Below are positions 44,957 through 56,440 of a DNA stretch of 64,000 bases, piece after piece. The translations under genes and the position numbers were made by a program. Source of the DNA: Viridothelium virens (Eukaryota > Ascomycota > Dothideomycetes > Trypetheliales > Trypetheliaceae); the NCBI GenBank assembly GCA_010094025.1, contig ML991780.1:124001-188000 (forward strand), in the 5' to 3' direction. The notes beneath the pieces were generated by a model, which saw only the letters and a program-made list of their open reading frames with translations, had not been told where the DNA came from and searched no databases. Within the stretch, counting starts at the first letter, position 1; each line of letters begins with the position of its first letter.

Positions 44957-47629
44957 ATGTCCGGCGCGGAATTCATTGCAGTGCTGGGTGTGGCAACGTC
45001 GATTATTTCGTGCATAGATGCTGGCAACAAAGTTTTAAAGCAATTACGAGAGTATCAAGAGGGGAATGTCGTCCGTCAGGATATCATAATTCAACTGGAA
45101 AGTCTTGTGGAACTTCTTGATAGGATTCCCGTGGATCAAAGTACAAGTCAAGGCGGACTCCAAGAGGATGAGAATTTAGTGAAGTTGGTTCAAGGATGCC
45201 AGCGGCACATCAAAAAGCTCCATCCTATCATCGAAAGAGTATCTCCTGTTGAGACCGATTCGAAACTTCAACGCTGGTCCAAGAGTGCTAGATTCCTCTG
45301 GAAAAATGGAGAGATTGTACAATGGCAAAGGGCGCTCGCGGAGTACAAAGCGAGTCTATCTCTATGGTTTAGCTCGGAAACTTATCGAATCGCATTCAGG
45401 GTTCCAAAAATTGGGAAAGGTGAGGATGCGCCGCCCAGCTACCACTTATATGACACTACGACTCTCTTTGACGTTCCAAACAAACTTACAACACAATTTG
45501 TCGAGAGAACCTCTTTATTTGATGAGCTAGATCTTCTTGTTTCAAGGCCACAGGAGCCTCCTAATGCGCGGATTACCACGATTCTTGGTATGGGAGGGCA
45601 AGGGAAGACCCAACTTGCTCTTAGATATTGCCACGAAGCCAGAGCAAAGGCCTTTTATCGGGGTATCTTCTGGATCAATGCCTATGATAGAGCCTCTATA
45701 GTATCCTCTTTTGAGAAGATAGCAGAATTATTAGCTCTGGACTCCAGAAGGTCGGACAATGACGAAGAAAAAGCCATACGTCTTGTACAGCATCACCTAG
45801 GCAAATGGTCAAGTCCATGGCTCATGGTATTCGACAATTTCGACGATCCTGACCTCTGTCCCAACTTTGGGTCTTTCATTCCTCCATACCCAAACGGAAG
45901 TGTAATAATCACCAGTCGTCATAGCTTGGCCTCTGTACAGCTTGCACCGCGTTCCACCCTCAGAATGAATGGGATGACCGATGACGAAGCACTGAATCTT
46001 CTGCTGATTCGATCATTCCAAGAGAAAAACAATGAGACTCAGCAAATAGGTCTAGATATTGTCAAACGCCTTGGACATCATCCGCTTGCTATCGACCAAG
46101 CAGCAGCATACATCGGCACGAAGCAACTTCCCTTATCACGTTTCCTTAGTGAATATGATGCTCGGAAAGAAAACGTCCTCAAGCATACTCTGGGATCGTG
46201 GGGCTACAGCCGACATCTGGATCGACAGGACATAGCACTAAATGCATACACGACATGGGATATGTCCTTCGAGCAATTAGCCACAGACGGAGAAAGAGGA
46301 GGGGTTCTATCGTTTCTTTCAACTCTGGCATTTCTAAGCCCGTCACTTATCAGTGAGTTCATACTGAGCCAGGGCACGACCGTTCAAAACCGTGTTGGGG
46401 GTGTTATCTCGAGGGCACTTGGCATCTTCATCAAGGATGGCAAGTGGGACTCAATTAAGTACGAGGATACGCTCGTCAATCTTCTCAGTCTGTCACTCAT
46501 TGTAAAGATCGATTATGGTAGCCCTGATATCAGCTTCTCAATACATCCATTGATCGCTGATCGATTACGATGTACGGAGGACGGTCCCGAACATGCTTTT
46601 GAGGCAACTCTCGTCATCGCAAACACAGTCAAGTCATACTTCGATTTGTGTATCTCTCCCGAGTGCGGGTTGCCAATCCTCATGCACCTGTCATCATCAA
46701 AGCAGCAGGAACTCATCACACATGTCCGGACCTGTTTGGGAAACATCAAAGCCTACGCCGTACACTGGACCGATGGCCAAAAGGAAACCGCAATGTTATG
46801 TCAGTTCTACCTTGTAGACTACGTTCGACACTTCCGTATGTCTCGCTTTTCCAATGCCCTCTATGCCCGCTCCTTCACCTCTCCAATCGAAGATATCGAC
46901 ATTCACGAGCCTGGCATGCTTGCTTTCACTCACTTTTGGTCCGATCTCCGCTTCCCTCAACTCCGCTGCTCACCCACTGAAGACGGTTGGCTGCGCATCC
47001 TCAGCCGTGAAAAGCAGCATTTTGGCCTCGATCATCCCCAGACGCTCGAGTCGCAATTCAAACTTGCCAACATCTACTATCTGCAAGGCAAACTTTGCGA
47101 GGCAGAACGCTGCTGTCGAGTCGTGCTGGAAAATAGCGCGCTTGAGGGGGCTTGCCATCATTTTGGTAGTCTACGTCTCCTTGCTGAAATAAAATATCGC
47201 GAAGGGCATCACGAAGAAGCCGTAAAGGCGCTGCGAGAAGCGCTTCACGTGGTGTCAACGCGAGAAACGACATCCCCAACGGCGGCTTTACGGTATCGGA
47301 ACTATCTCACAGGTGTGCTGTACGATGAGAAACGAGTAGCTCAGGCGGAAGCAGTGTGGAGAGATAGTGTGGGAGCGGATGACAAAGGAAAAGGGCCGTT
47401 GTTCAAGGTAGTGCTACTTACAAGGATGGAATTGGGGAGACTGTACCTCGCATTGGGCGGAGACCAGGGAAAGATAGAGGGTCAGAAGAAAGCGAATAAG
47501 CAGTTTGAGTTGGCGCTGGAAGGTTACAAGCTGACTTTGGGAGAAGATCATGGATGTACGAGGGAGGCAAAACGATGTTTGGATGAGGGGCGCGAGTTGC
47601 AGCGTAAGCTTATCGATATGGATAGATGA
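44957..47629 (+). CDS. SesA-like NB-ARC-TPR NLR protein
   Basis: A single exon of 890 residues from MSGAEFIAVLGVATSIISCI. That start is typical of the SesA-type N-terminal domain found on fungal NACHT and NB-ARC proteins (a possible lipid-binding or signalling helix bundle). The NB-ARC domain has a P-loop ILGMGGQGKTQLALR at about residues 207-221, the Walker B LMVFDNFDD near 289 and a GLPL-like HHPLAIDQAAAYIG near 373. An STAND-type winged-helix region follows (HPLIADRLRC). From about residue 675 come tetratricopeptide-like repeats (HPQTLESQFKLANIYYLQGK, FGSLRLLAEIKYREGHHEEA). The role in non-self or damage sensing is inferred from the family. The frame is open 17 codons further up without an ATG. 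It looks intact. Confidence 0.92.
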   Translation: MSGAEFIAVLGVATSIISCIDAGNKVLKQLREYQEGNVVRQDIIIQLESLVELLDRIPVDQSTSQGGLQEDENLVKLVQGCQRHIKKLHPIIERVSPVETDSKLQRWSKSARFLWKNGEIVQWQRALAEYKASLSLWFSSETYRIAFRVPKIGKGEDAPPSYHLYDTTTLFDVPNKLTTQFVERTSLFDELDLLVSRPQEPPNARITTILGMGGQGKTQLALRYCHEARAKAFYRGIFWINAYDRASIVSSFEKIAELLALDSRRSDNDEEKAIRLVQHHLGKWSSPWLMVFDNFDDPDLCPNFGSFIPPYPNGSVIITSRHSLASVQLAPRSTLRMNGMTDDEALNLLLIRSFQEKNNETQQIGLDIVKRLGHHPLAIDQAAAYIGTKQLPLSRFLSEYDARKENVLKHTLGSWGYSRHLDRQDIALNAYTTWDMSFEQLATDGERGGVLSFLSTLAFLSPSLISEFILSQGTTVQNRVGGVISRALGIFIKDGKWDSIKYEDTLVNLLSLSLIVKIDYGSPDISFSIHPLIADRLRCTEDGPEHAFEATLVIANTVKSYFDLCISPECGLPILMHLSSSKQQELITHVRTCLGNIKAYAVHWTDGQKETAMLCQFYLVDYVRHFRMSRFSNALYARSFTSPIEDIDIHEPGMLAFTHFWSDLRFPQLRCSPTEDGWLRILSREKQHFGLDHPQTLESQFKLANIYYLQGKLCEAERCCRVVLENSALEGACHHFGSLRLLAEIKYREGHHEEAVKALREALHVVSTRETTSPTAALRYRNYLTGVLYDEKRVAQAEAVWRDSVGADDKGKGPLFKVVLLTRMELGRLYLALGGDQGKIEGQKKANKQFELALEGYKLTLGEDHGCTREAKRCLDEGRELQRKLIDMDR

Positions 47630-48161
47630 CGCGCGCAGGGTGGAACGAGCCAAAAGTAGACCGAGTGATCATGATACGGGTTTGGGATCAGAACTTGGGT
47701 AAGCTTGTATATTCTTTGATAAACAGGCCTGTCCCTCGGCGGTCATATCGAGGATCATACCACTCGAAGTCCGGAAAGGAAAAGAAAACAAGAGTAGACC
47801 TCCTTTCGCGATATAAGAAAGAGGCCTCCCCTTTCAACTGGCTAAGAAAAAAAAACATGGTATCACAAGCAGTCTAACCTGCCCTGATCCCAAACGCCCG
47901 ACCAGCAAACCGAGCAGCCAAGGTAATGCTGCCCACTTTTGCCTTCACAGGCTGCTTCGTAGCAATCGTCTTCTTCGTACGCTTCAAATGCACTGCACGC
48001 TTCTCATTCCCATGTCTAATGTCTGAACCAATATGCAGCTCCCGCAACGCAGTTTCCAACGGAGCAACCGGCGCAAAATCTCTCGCCTTGGGAGATCCTC
48101 CGACCGACTCCAACTCCTTTGGCGAAGGCAAAGCTGCGGCGCGCGGGAGCTGCGCCTGGCG

Positions 48162-48644
48162 TTATTCGATACCGTGTTGCTTTTTCAAACGCTCTAAATT
48201 CTCTTGGCGCTCGGCGAGGTCAGCTTGTGACTTGGCCATTTTCTCTGGCTGATGGTAGAGGACGACGAGGTAACGGTTCTGAAAGTTGAAGCCGTTCAGG
48301 CCATCGCAGGCTTGTTTTGCATCGGCTACATCTTCGTAGACGACGAAACAGGTTCCTTTGGTGTTGTTTGCGATACCTTGACGGACTTGACTATGAAGGT
48401 AGGGGTTAGCTTGTGGACAAGACCAAAAGAAGAAAGAGGGGTGAGAAGATCAACATACCGAACAGGACCAAACTTGCCAAAGAGGTCGAAGAGTTCCTCT
48501 GGAGTGACGTTGTAACTCAGGTTCTTAACGAACAGAGCACTGCAATGATAGATTAGCCAATGTCGTGTGACACAGTTGACTGCTTGGCTGGATGCGAAGC
48601 ACATACCGATTGACTTCTGGGGCAAGTTTTCCTCCTCGACTCAT
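48162..48644 (-). CDS. SF3B6: SF3b subunit p14 (SF3B6), RRM protein
   Basis: The small SF3b subunit that sits near the branch-site adenosine in the U2 snRNP (family knowledge). Exons are 48607-48644, 48459-48539 and 48162-48390, with introns of 67 and 68 bp. The product is 115 residues, close to the human 125. RRM motifs are ALFVKNLSYNV (RNP2) and GTCFVVYEDVADA (RNP1), followed by NRYLVVLYHQPEKM and a C-terminal helix ending KKQHGIE. The family-typical N-terminus reads MSRGGKLAPEVNR. A possible extra 39-bp intron near the stop would replace the end with an 83-residue-longer tail. The three-letter-phase joins and motif match make this call secure. Confidence 0.94.
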
Positions 48645-50366
48645 AGCTTGTCAGCAAATGAAGCTTCAAAGATGGTAGTGGGGTGTTGCAGTAGGCTGAA
48701 CTCCGGAGCGTGGTGTAGATGAAGTAGTTTGGACGGCGAGTTCCATCGCCGCCGGTATTGTCTCCGCGCGCGCAGACGGACCCCGGGCCGGTCCACGCAA
48801 ATCACATTCACGTGACATCTTGCTTCTCCTGCAGGAACCGCCCAGCGCCGAGTCCTGCTTGTCAACTTCTCTCGAACTCACAGGTAAAGTGAATCAACCC
48901 ATCGAAACCTTTCTTCACGAAGTACATATTGGACAACCCGTACAGGAGAACCTTTTCTTCCTTACAGTGCACCCAAAATGTTTATCTGATGCACCTGCCT
49001 TGGTGAAGGAACATAACGGGGCTTCCACCATACCGCTCTGTCGTCTCCAAAGCGTCAGGCTGTCGCGTTGATGAAGCGCGATCTCTTGAAATCAGGATCG
49101 TCATTGCTTATCTTAATCAATTCTTTGGTAGGACTTGCGCGAAAAGAGAATCCTCCCGTACCTTTGCAAGAATGAGTTCCGTATGCAATCATTTTGTGTC
49201 AACGGCAATTGAATATTGACCTTGTCTCCTTTACACTTCTAGTGACTATCACTTGATCTCTGCTAGACTCACTCTGATCCGAGGGAACGAGAATGATGAT
49301 ATTCTGATTTGGAGCTGAGCCCTCAATCAAAGTTAGTAATCGTGATGATTGGGATCTGACGGGTCTTCTGAAACATTATCTGATCTGGCCGGTCTCATTT
49401 CTAAGAGGTCTATAATGTCAAAACCATCCCTGAAGACTCAAATTCTAGACCAGCAATGTTGACCGTCTAATACCGAAGTCTTGAAATCAGTTTCGGTTTT
49501 GAGATAGTGGTTCTTAGGCTCTGGTGTCAAAGATATGAAGAAAGGAAACCGGGATGGTCGAGAAAGTATTTCACCCTTTGCTGGGTCAAAATGGAAACAA
49601 GTCGCTCTGATATGCCGATGAGGCCGCCATATCAAACTTGTAATGTGAAACTCGCAGTCAAGAAGCATACAGAATGATTGAAAGGACAGGTTGAACTATG
49701 TAGGAGTTCAGCGCACCCTAAACTATCTGAATATCTGTCATGGATTTGGAAACCTAGATTGTGAGACTCTCATCGTGGATGATTGCTCCGTGAACCAATA
49801 CTGGTGATTTATCCGTCTCAGTAAGAGTGCGGGCACAATGTATTGTACAGGCTTGTGCGGAGCAGACAGCGGAGTCTGCGATCTCCGCATGAGGCCCCAC
49901 TGTTCAAAGACTAGGTGATCGCGAGCGCACAACAGTCAGATCGGCCCAATCGGACGTTTTCGAATGAGAGGCTATGAGCCTATAAACACGGAGCGGGCTC
50001 TAGATCGATGAATTGGGGGGGTTTAGGTACAGACGCAAGCGTGGTGAGTTGAGCACGCTGGGGCAGCAGGCAGAAGGAGGTGAAGTCGCTCGCTGTTCGG
50101 CGGCGATTCGGTGCGGCTCGAGCTTTGGGAACTTCAAGTGCCTCCCTCTCTCTCCCCCGCGGCCCACGACACCACCAAATTCCACCATCGCATCCATCGT
50201 GAAGGCTCGGCTGCCTGCGGCTCAGTTTTTCCCATGCTGCTATGCTCGCTGCCTGACTCTCAAGAGCTCGTTCACCGGCAATCGTGGCGTAGCTTGAGTC
50301 TTCATCCTTTCGTCACCTCCGAACCACCGCGCAAGCGCCCACATAGCATAACACGATCATCTCGCA
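48645..50366. other. Divergent intergenic region
   Basis: 1.7 kb between the divergent SF3B6 and Jhd1-type genes. The 300 bp before 50367 are pyrimidine-rich and probably transcribed leader. No gene recognised; short frames at 49438-49668 and 49738-49932 are unsupported. Confidence 0.45.
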
Positions 50367-53300
50367 ATGCCTCCCAACTCCTTCAAGTCCGTATCCCGCG
50401 ACGCCCCTCTGCCTTTGCGTTCTCCTTCACCACCGAATAGATTTATCGAACCTTTGTCGCCAGCCCCCCCCGCCGCAACACTCTCACAAATTTATACCGG
50501 CGGCAAGACAAACCCAGCGAGCGGCTTCACTAGCTCGTTCAAATGGCCGGACACAAAAGAAAGAAGGATAACACATCACAGTTGGGAGAATTGGGACAGT
50601 TGGAACACTGGAATTACGACACAAACGCCTCAGAATGCGCGCGCTCATCTGGGCCATGCACACCCACAACGATCGCCTTCCACTATCGACACCCTTGCCA
50701 CCGTCGCCCTAGCCACCAGCCCCACCTACAGCCCAATCTCTCCTCAGGGACCGAAACACGACTCCCTCGGTCACTCCTTTGGCGCATGGCCCACCAACAG
50801 TGCTCATCAACAAAGTCCGATCAATGGGTTTACCAATGTTGTTGAAGAGCGACCTTCGAAGAGGGCGCGTTCCGAGATTGTCCCATCTCCTCGTGCGCCG
50901 TTTGAGGCTTCACGACCAGCGACAAGCCATGTGCCTGTGACGTGGTCATACAATGTCGAGCAAAACATCGAGAACGGAAACAAGATATACAATAGTCAAT
51001 CCTCCTATCAATGTCCTGAGACAAGGGCCATCCAGACAGGTGCGAACTTGTATGAGGCGGAGCTGCTGCTGGGTCTAGGAAGAGAAAGGCGACATTCATC
51101 CATTGACAAAGGACAGCTTGCCCAGCAAACAAATGGTTACGCGGCCCAGAGAGACAGCGCCCAATTTCCTCTTGGCGAACAACTTTATCGTGCTGCCTAC
51201 GGCCACTACCAAAGCCGGGACAAAGTCGCTCACAGGGACGAATTTGCTGTTGATGATAATGAGACTGTGAATCGTACCGATCATGTGATGACCTCACAAG
51301 ACGAAGTGAATACACACGCGCCTTCACTCAAAGTAACGACGCAGCCTCTGGCCTCATCCACGGATAACTTACTGCAGACACATACTCCTCCAGACGATCA
51401 ACAGGGAAATGGCAAGGGTCATACGATACCACGAGCTCAGGAACTGAAGGGGAAGAAATCGAAAGGCGGCAAGCAAAAGCAACAAAAGGAATCGATCAAA
51501 AATACCAAACAAGATGAGAGTCTTCAGATACCTTCGACGTCTAGCCAGAAAGTTTCGAAAATCCAACAGTTGGCCTCACCTGAAAGCCTCGTAGAGGACC
51601 ATACCGCCAACGCTCCTCAATTCGATCAGAAAATCGCTACACCAGGGACATCGCAAGAACGCATCCCAACGAAGACTACTCCACAGCCGAGAAGACGACG
51701 GCGATGTTCAGACAGTGAAGAATTATTAAAAGTCACCAGTGTTTTCACGAACCAACACCGTGCATCTTCGGTGCCAACGACACTTGATGATACGGAAGTA
51801 GCCATCAACTTTCCTGGACACGAGAGGCTTCGCGAAAAGCTTCCGCTAACAGCAACGTCAGCGATGGGCAAGAAGGCTGTACCAGTCACAACTTGCAAAA
51901 GCTGCGGGCTTTCACAGAATCCTGAACGGCGCAGTGAAGAGGAGGTCTGGATTAGCTGCAACGGATGCGAGGGCTGGTTTCATTGGGCTTGCGCAGGCTT
52001 GAAGAATGAGAGAGAAGTCAGAGTCATCGACAAATTTTTCTGTCGAGAATGCAAGCCCAAACACGGAGTGACGACTTATGTCCGCCAATCGAGTCGTACC
52101 AAGACAACCGTTGACTATGCAGGGCTCAACGAAGGCATCTTACGCACTTCCGATGACGATCCTGAACATCATTACATCAAATTGTTCAAGAACGGAGGCA
52201 TCTTCGTGCAGCCAGAAAGATTCCCACGTATGCGACCTGAACTCGTTACTGCAGAATATTTCGAGCGATCGGGTGGAATGAAGGAGCCAATAGTTATTCC
52301 TGCAAAATGGAATCCCAGGACGGAGATTCCAGAGATGGAACCACTCCATCCTTCTGCTGAGAACGCTGAAGTCAGAAGCAGCGAAGAGAGCCTCGTAGAA
52401 GATGAGTGGCTCATGAGAGACTTTGAATACGAATCCGTACCGGATGATGGTCAAGATAAGTTGGACATGGTCATACCAAAGGGCTTGACAGTCCGGCGAG
52501 TTGCCGAGCTCCTTGGCATGGAAGAGAAGATTGAGGTCATTGATGTCAAGTCTCAAGAAGGAGGCCAAAAGGGCTGGAATATGCGCAGATGGGCCGACTA
52601 TTATGAAGCAGAAGGCGAAAAGCCCGTTCGGAATGTGATCAGTTTGGAGGTCTCCGATACGAAGCTAGGGCGACTAATCCGCCGGCCGAAGATTGTACGG
52701 GACATTGATCTTCAGGATTCTGTCTGGCCGGCCGATGAGCAGTCGAGAGCAAATTTCCCGAAGGTGCAGTTCTACTGCCTCATGTCCGTTGCCGACTGCT
52801 TCACCGATTTTCACATCGACTTTGGCGGATCATCGGTTTATTACCACATCATCAGGGGTAAGAAAACCTTCTTCTTCATCCCGCCGGAACCGAGGCACCT
52901 AAAGAAATACGAGGAATGGTGCATGTCAAATGCCCAAAACTATTCCTGGCTCGGAGACCAAACTAAGTGTTGCTATCGGGTTGATCTGTCCGAAGGTGAC
53001 ACCATGCTGATCCCATCTGGTTGGATTCATGCTGTTTGGACCCCAGAGAACAGCCTCGTCATCGGAGGAAACTTCCTTACCAGATTGCATTACGAGAACC
53101 AGCTACGCGTTGTCGAGATTGAGAAAGCGACAAAGGTCGCTCGCAAATTCAGGTATCCTTTCTTCCAGAAGGTAATGTGGTATACTGCCATTAGATACCT
53201 AGAGCGAGATCCTCTCCCACCTTCGGTCGAGCAACTCTTTTACGACGGCAAATGCTTTGAGAGATCTGCGCCTATCTATCTTGACGATAGCAGCATAGGT

Positions 53301-55815
53301 GAACGTGGCACAGAACGCTACAACGCACGCTTCTACTCTGAATCCGAGCTGTCCGGCATGACCCATCTTGTAAATTATATCTGGAAGACGGTCTTGATTG
53401 CCAATGGCAAAGTAGATGGTGTCAACTCGGATACACGCAATGCCGTCGCTCGCTCAATTCCCAAAGGCCATGGTCTTGGGGAGCCCATCGAGGTCGCAAA
53501 ACTCTTCGCAATGTGGGTGTCCTGGAAGCGTGGAAACGAGGATATTCCTCAATGGGCGCATCCCGAGACGCCACTCCCTGAATCTGGTGAGCCACGCGTG
53601 GAAAAGAAGCTTAGTGTTGCAGCATTGAAGAAGCTGGAGCGACAGGCCGCTATCGAAGCATATCGGGTTGCGCCAGACCGACAATCCGCAAGACAAGCCA
53701 TGAAGGCTGCTGAGGCTGCGGCTACCAAGGAGCCAAGTCACACAAGCACGCCCAAGACAAGTGTGCTGGGTCCAAAAAGGATCGCTTGTGATGCATGCAG
53801 AAGGCGGAGGATCAGATGCAAGCACAAGGAAGAAGCCGGTGCAAGCAGTAGTTCCTCGCCGAAGCCACGAAGGAACTCTTCCGTTCTGGTCGGAGTGGTC
53901 ATCGACAGCTCACCCAGTAAGTCTTTTGGTGATCTAAGTGGACGACCCGCACTTCAAGCGACGCCCACCGCGAACCACGTCCAAGAAGAAGGCCAGGCAT
54001 CGACAGATCCATCAAGCAAGAAGCCGAGGACAAAGGCCTGTGTCGACTGTCGGAAAAGCAAGGCAAGTTTGCATTACTTGTTGGTTTTCCAGCTTGCGTA
54101 CTAACTTGCGGTAGCGTCGCTGCATCCATGACGAGCATGGTAATATCGATCCTAGCAAAGCAGCAGAATCACCTGTCCCTCGTGGCTCAGGGAATAGTAA
54201 GAAACGCAAATCTCAGGGCGAACCTGAATCACCACAAGTCAGCAAAAAGCAGAAGGGGGAGAGGAGAGCGAGTGATCAATTACTCGCTGCTATTCCTATG
54301 GCTTCGCAGGATGAGATGATGGCAATCGATCCGGCATTGATGGCTTTGTCTGAGGATACTGTCACGGTTGCGACCCAGCCTCCTCCTATGGCACCTATTG
54401 CACCAATGGCGCCAATGACCGCGGTGCAATCTGAGCCACTTCTAGAAGCTTTGCAAACATCGGACTCGCTCGTAGACGAAGACCAAGCAGCCGTCGCGGG
54501 ACAAGCATTACGAATAGCCCAAGAGCATTTGCTACCGTCAAGTGGATACCCAGAGCCAGAAGACTTTGATGCGGAAAATGAGTCGCTGTCAGGTTCTATC
54601 ATAGACCCGCAGCTTGAAATGCAATGTCAACAAGTTGAGTCAGCTTTCGAGCCGGTTGCAATAGATCCAGCATTGGATCCGCAGTTGCAGGATGATTATC
54701 AAGCTTCGCAAACGGTGAATATAGACAGCATACTGGATCCGCAATTGCAATCCGACTACCATCCAAAAGATACTCAATTGGAGCAAGGTGAAGCTACTGC
54801 GGATATTGGATCCATGGCCATCACTGAGGCAGAAACAGATGGAGCAATTTCTGGCAGAATCACGAATGTGCTTATTGACCAGAGCAACCCAAATTCATCG
54901 GAAGGTATCAGAGAGCCAGAGAGAGTGCCAACGACAGCTAGTATATCCGGTGAAACTGATACGAGGCTGGGAACAATCAAACCTGAGACGCCCTCATTTT
55001 CTACACGAGAGCCTCAGGTTACATCATCTTCCAACAATCTGGCCGCAGCACCTGAAAACATTCCTATGAAGACGGAAGCAGGTGGGCCATTCGAAACATC
55101 AGAACCCGTGACAGAGTCAGAACATGGTGAACCAGCAATGCCCACTACTGAACCTATAGAAACCGACTGCGACACCACAGCCAAAGCCTCGACCCCCCAG
55201 TCCGAGGAAGATCTCACATCGAACACATCCGCCTCCCGCAAACGCGCCGCATCAAGCCCTCTTACTGACCTTGCCGAAGACGATGAGGACGAAGCGGCAA
55301 ACATTATCGAGCCGTCACTGAACAAAGCAAGATCTGTCCAGCAGTCTCAACAACACACCCAAACGCCTGAGCACCAGCAGCAGCACCAGCAGCCTTCCCG
55401 CCATTCCTCGCGCAGTTCCAAACCCGTGGAGCGCTTCGCTCCCTCCTCTTTCGATCCAGTTCCTAACGACGCAGCTCGCCGACCCTCAACCGCGAGCTCC
55501 AGCCTCTCGGCCGCGGAATGCGTCACGCTCTCCGCCTCCGTTCCACAGGCGAAACAGCAGCAGCGTCGACAGAGCAGTACACCTGCGTCCGCGAAATCTA
55601 CGAAGACACCGAAGAAGCCGTCCGTGCCGAGGGGCACGAGTGCGGGAAGTGTGGGTAGCAGCACAACCAAGAAGGGCGATGGTGTGAAGAGCGAAGTTGG
55701 GCTGGGCATGGCGGTGGAGCAGAGGGAGGAGACGCAGGAGGAGCGGGATGCGAAGTTGGCGCGGGAATTGGCGGGCGAGTGGGCGGGTTTGAGGAGGAGA
55801 GGGGGGAGGGTGTGA
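50367..55815 (+). CDS. JmjC-PHD histone demethylase, Jhd1/KDM2 type
   Basis: Exon 1 is 50367-54062 and exon 2 is 54115-55815, giving 1798 residues. From N to C: a disordered region of 500 residues; a PHD finger at about 509-560 (CKSCGLSQNPERR, WISCNGCEGWFHWACAG, FFCRECK); then the JmjC domain at about 798-908. Fe(II) ligands are His816 and Asp818 (FTDFHIDFGGSSVYY) and His888 (PSGWIHAVW); a lysine in RGKKTFFFIPP fits 2-oxoglutarate binding. The layout matches Jhd1, which removes methyl groups from H3K36. The 52-bp intron 54063-54114 has a GC donor (AAG/GCAAGT), a perfect TACTAAC branch site and a GTAG acceptor. It joins to ACVDCRKSKRRCIHDE, a second CX2CX6C cluster after the one at about residue 1140 (ACDACRRRRIRCKH). 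A Gln/Ser-rich disordered tail follows. Without this splice, the downstream 505-codon frame would be orphaned. Confidence 0.93.
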
Positions 55816-56440
55816 ATAGAGGGAGACATTCGGCGATTTTATTATCATGATATTGTCTGAGGCTCTTCTGGGGGGCCCCGGGAGGAAAGATTAAAAGCTT
55901 TGGAAGAGTAAAAATTTGTTTGCGAGTCGAACTCGGCTTTTTGCTCCTTTTCTAAACTACACACTGCTTGCACGAGGGGGGAAAAGATTCGTGGAAGAAT
56001 GGATAGTCGGTGCTTATAGGCGTCGAATCGGTGGAGTTGAGGAAATATCAATATCGGGAGGACATCTGGCTCTAATGCGGAGGAATATAGGTTCATGATG
56101 GCTTCTTTTTTTTGGACGCTACGATAATTGAGGTTGGGAAGATACCAATATTGCTTAGCTAGATGCAATGCTCATGCATGATTTGCTTATATACCGCGAA
56201 TCGACAACAAAACTAAAGACAAGCTGCTGCGCTTTTATTAACAACCTTGGTGTCCAACGCTTCTGGTGATGGGCCGGAGGGCACGAAGTCGACTCTGAAT
56301 CAAATATACACATTCATCCCAATCCACACGCTTTTCTATGTTACAGATGCGCTAGAAGGTATCTATGTATACACACAACTCCTCTTCCTTTCTAACCCCG
56401 AATTATCCAACTCGACACCTCGGATTCATCCCCTTCCCTC
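55816..56440. other. Convergent 3' region
   Basis: 625 bp between the stops of the Jhd1-type gene (plus) and PMR1 (minus). It should contain both 3' UTRs. No gene seen. Confidence 0.6.

Noticed and set aside
54298-55815. Independent 505-codon gene downstream of the demethylase
   Set aside because: A GC-AG intron joins it in frame to the upstream exon and restores a cysteine cluster, so it is the C-terminal part of the same gene.
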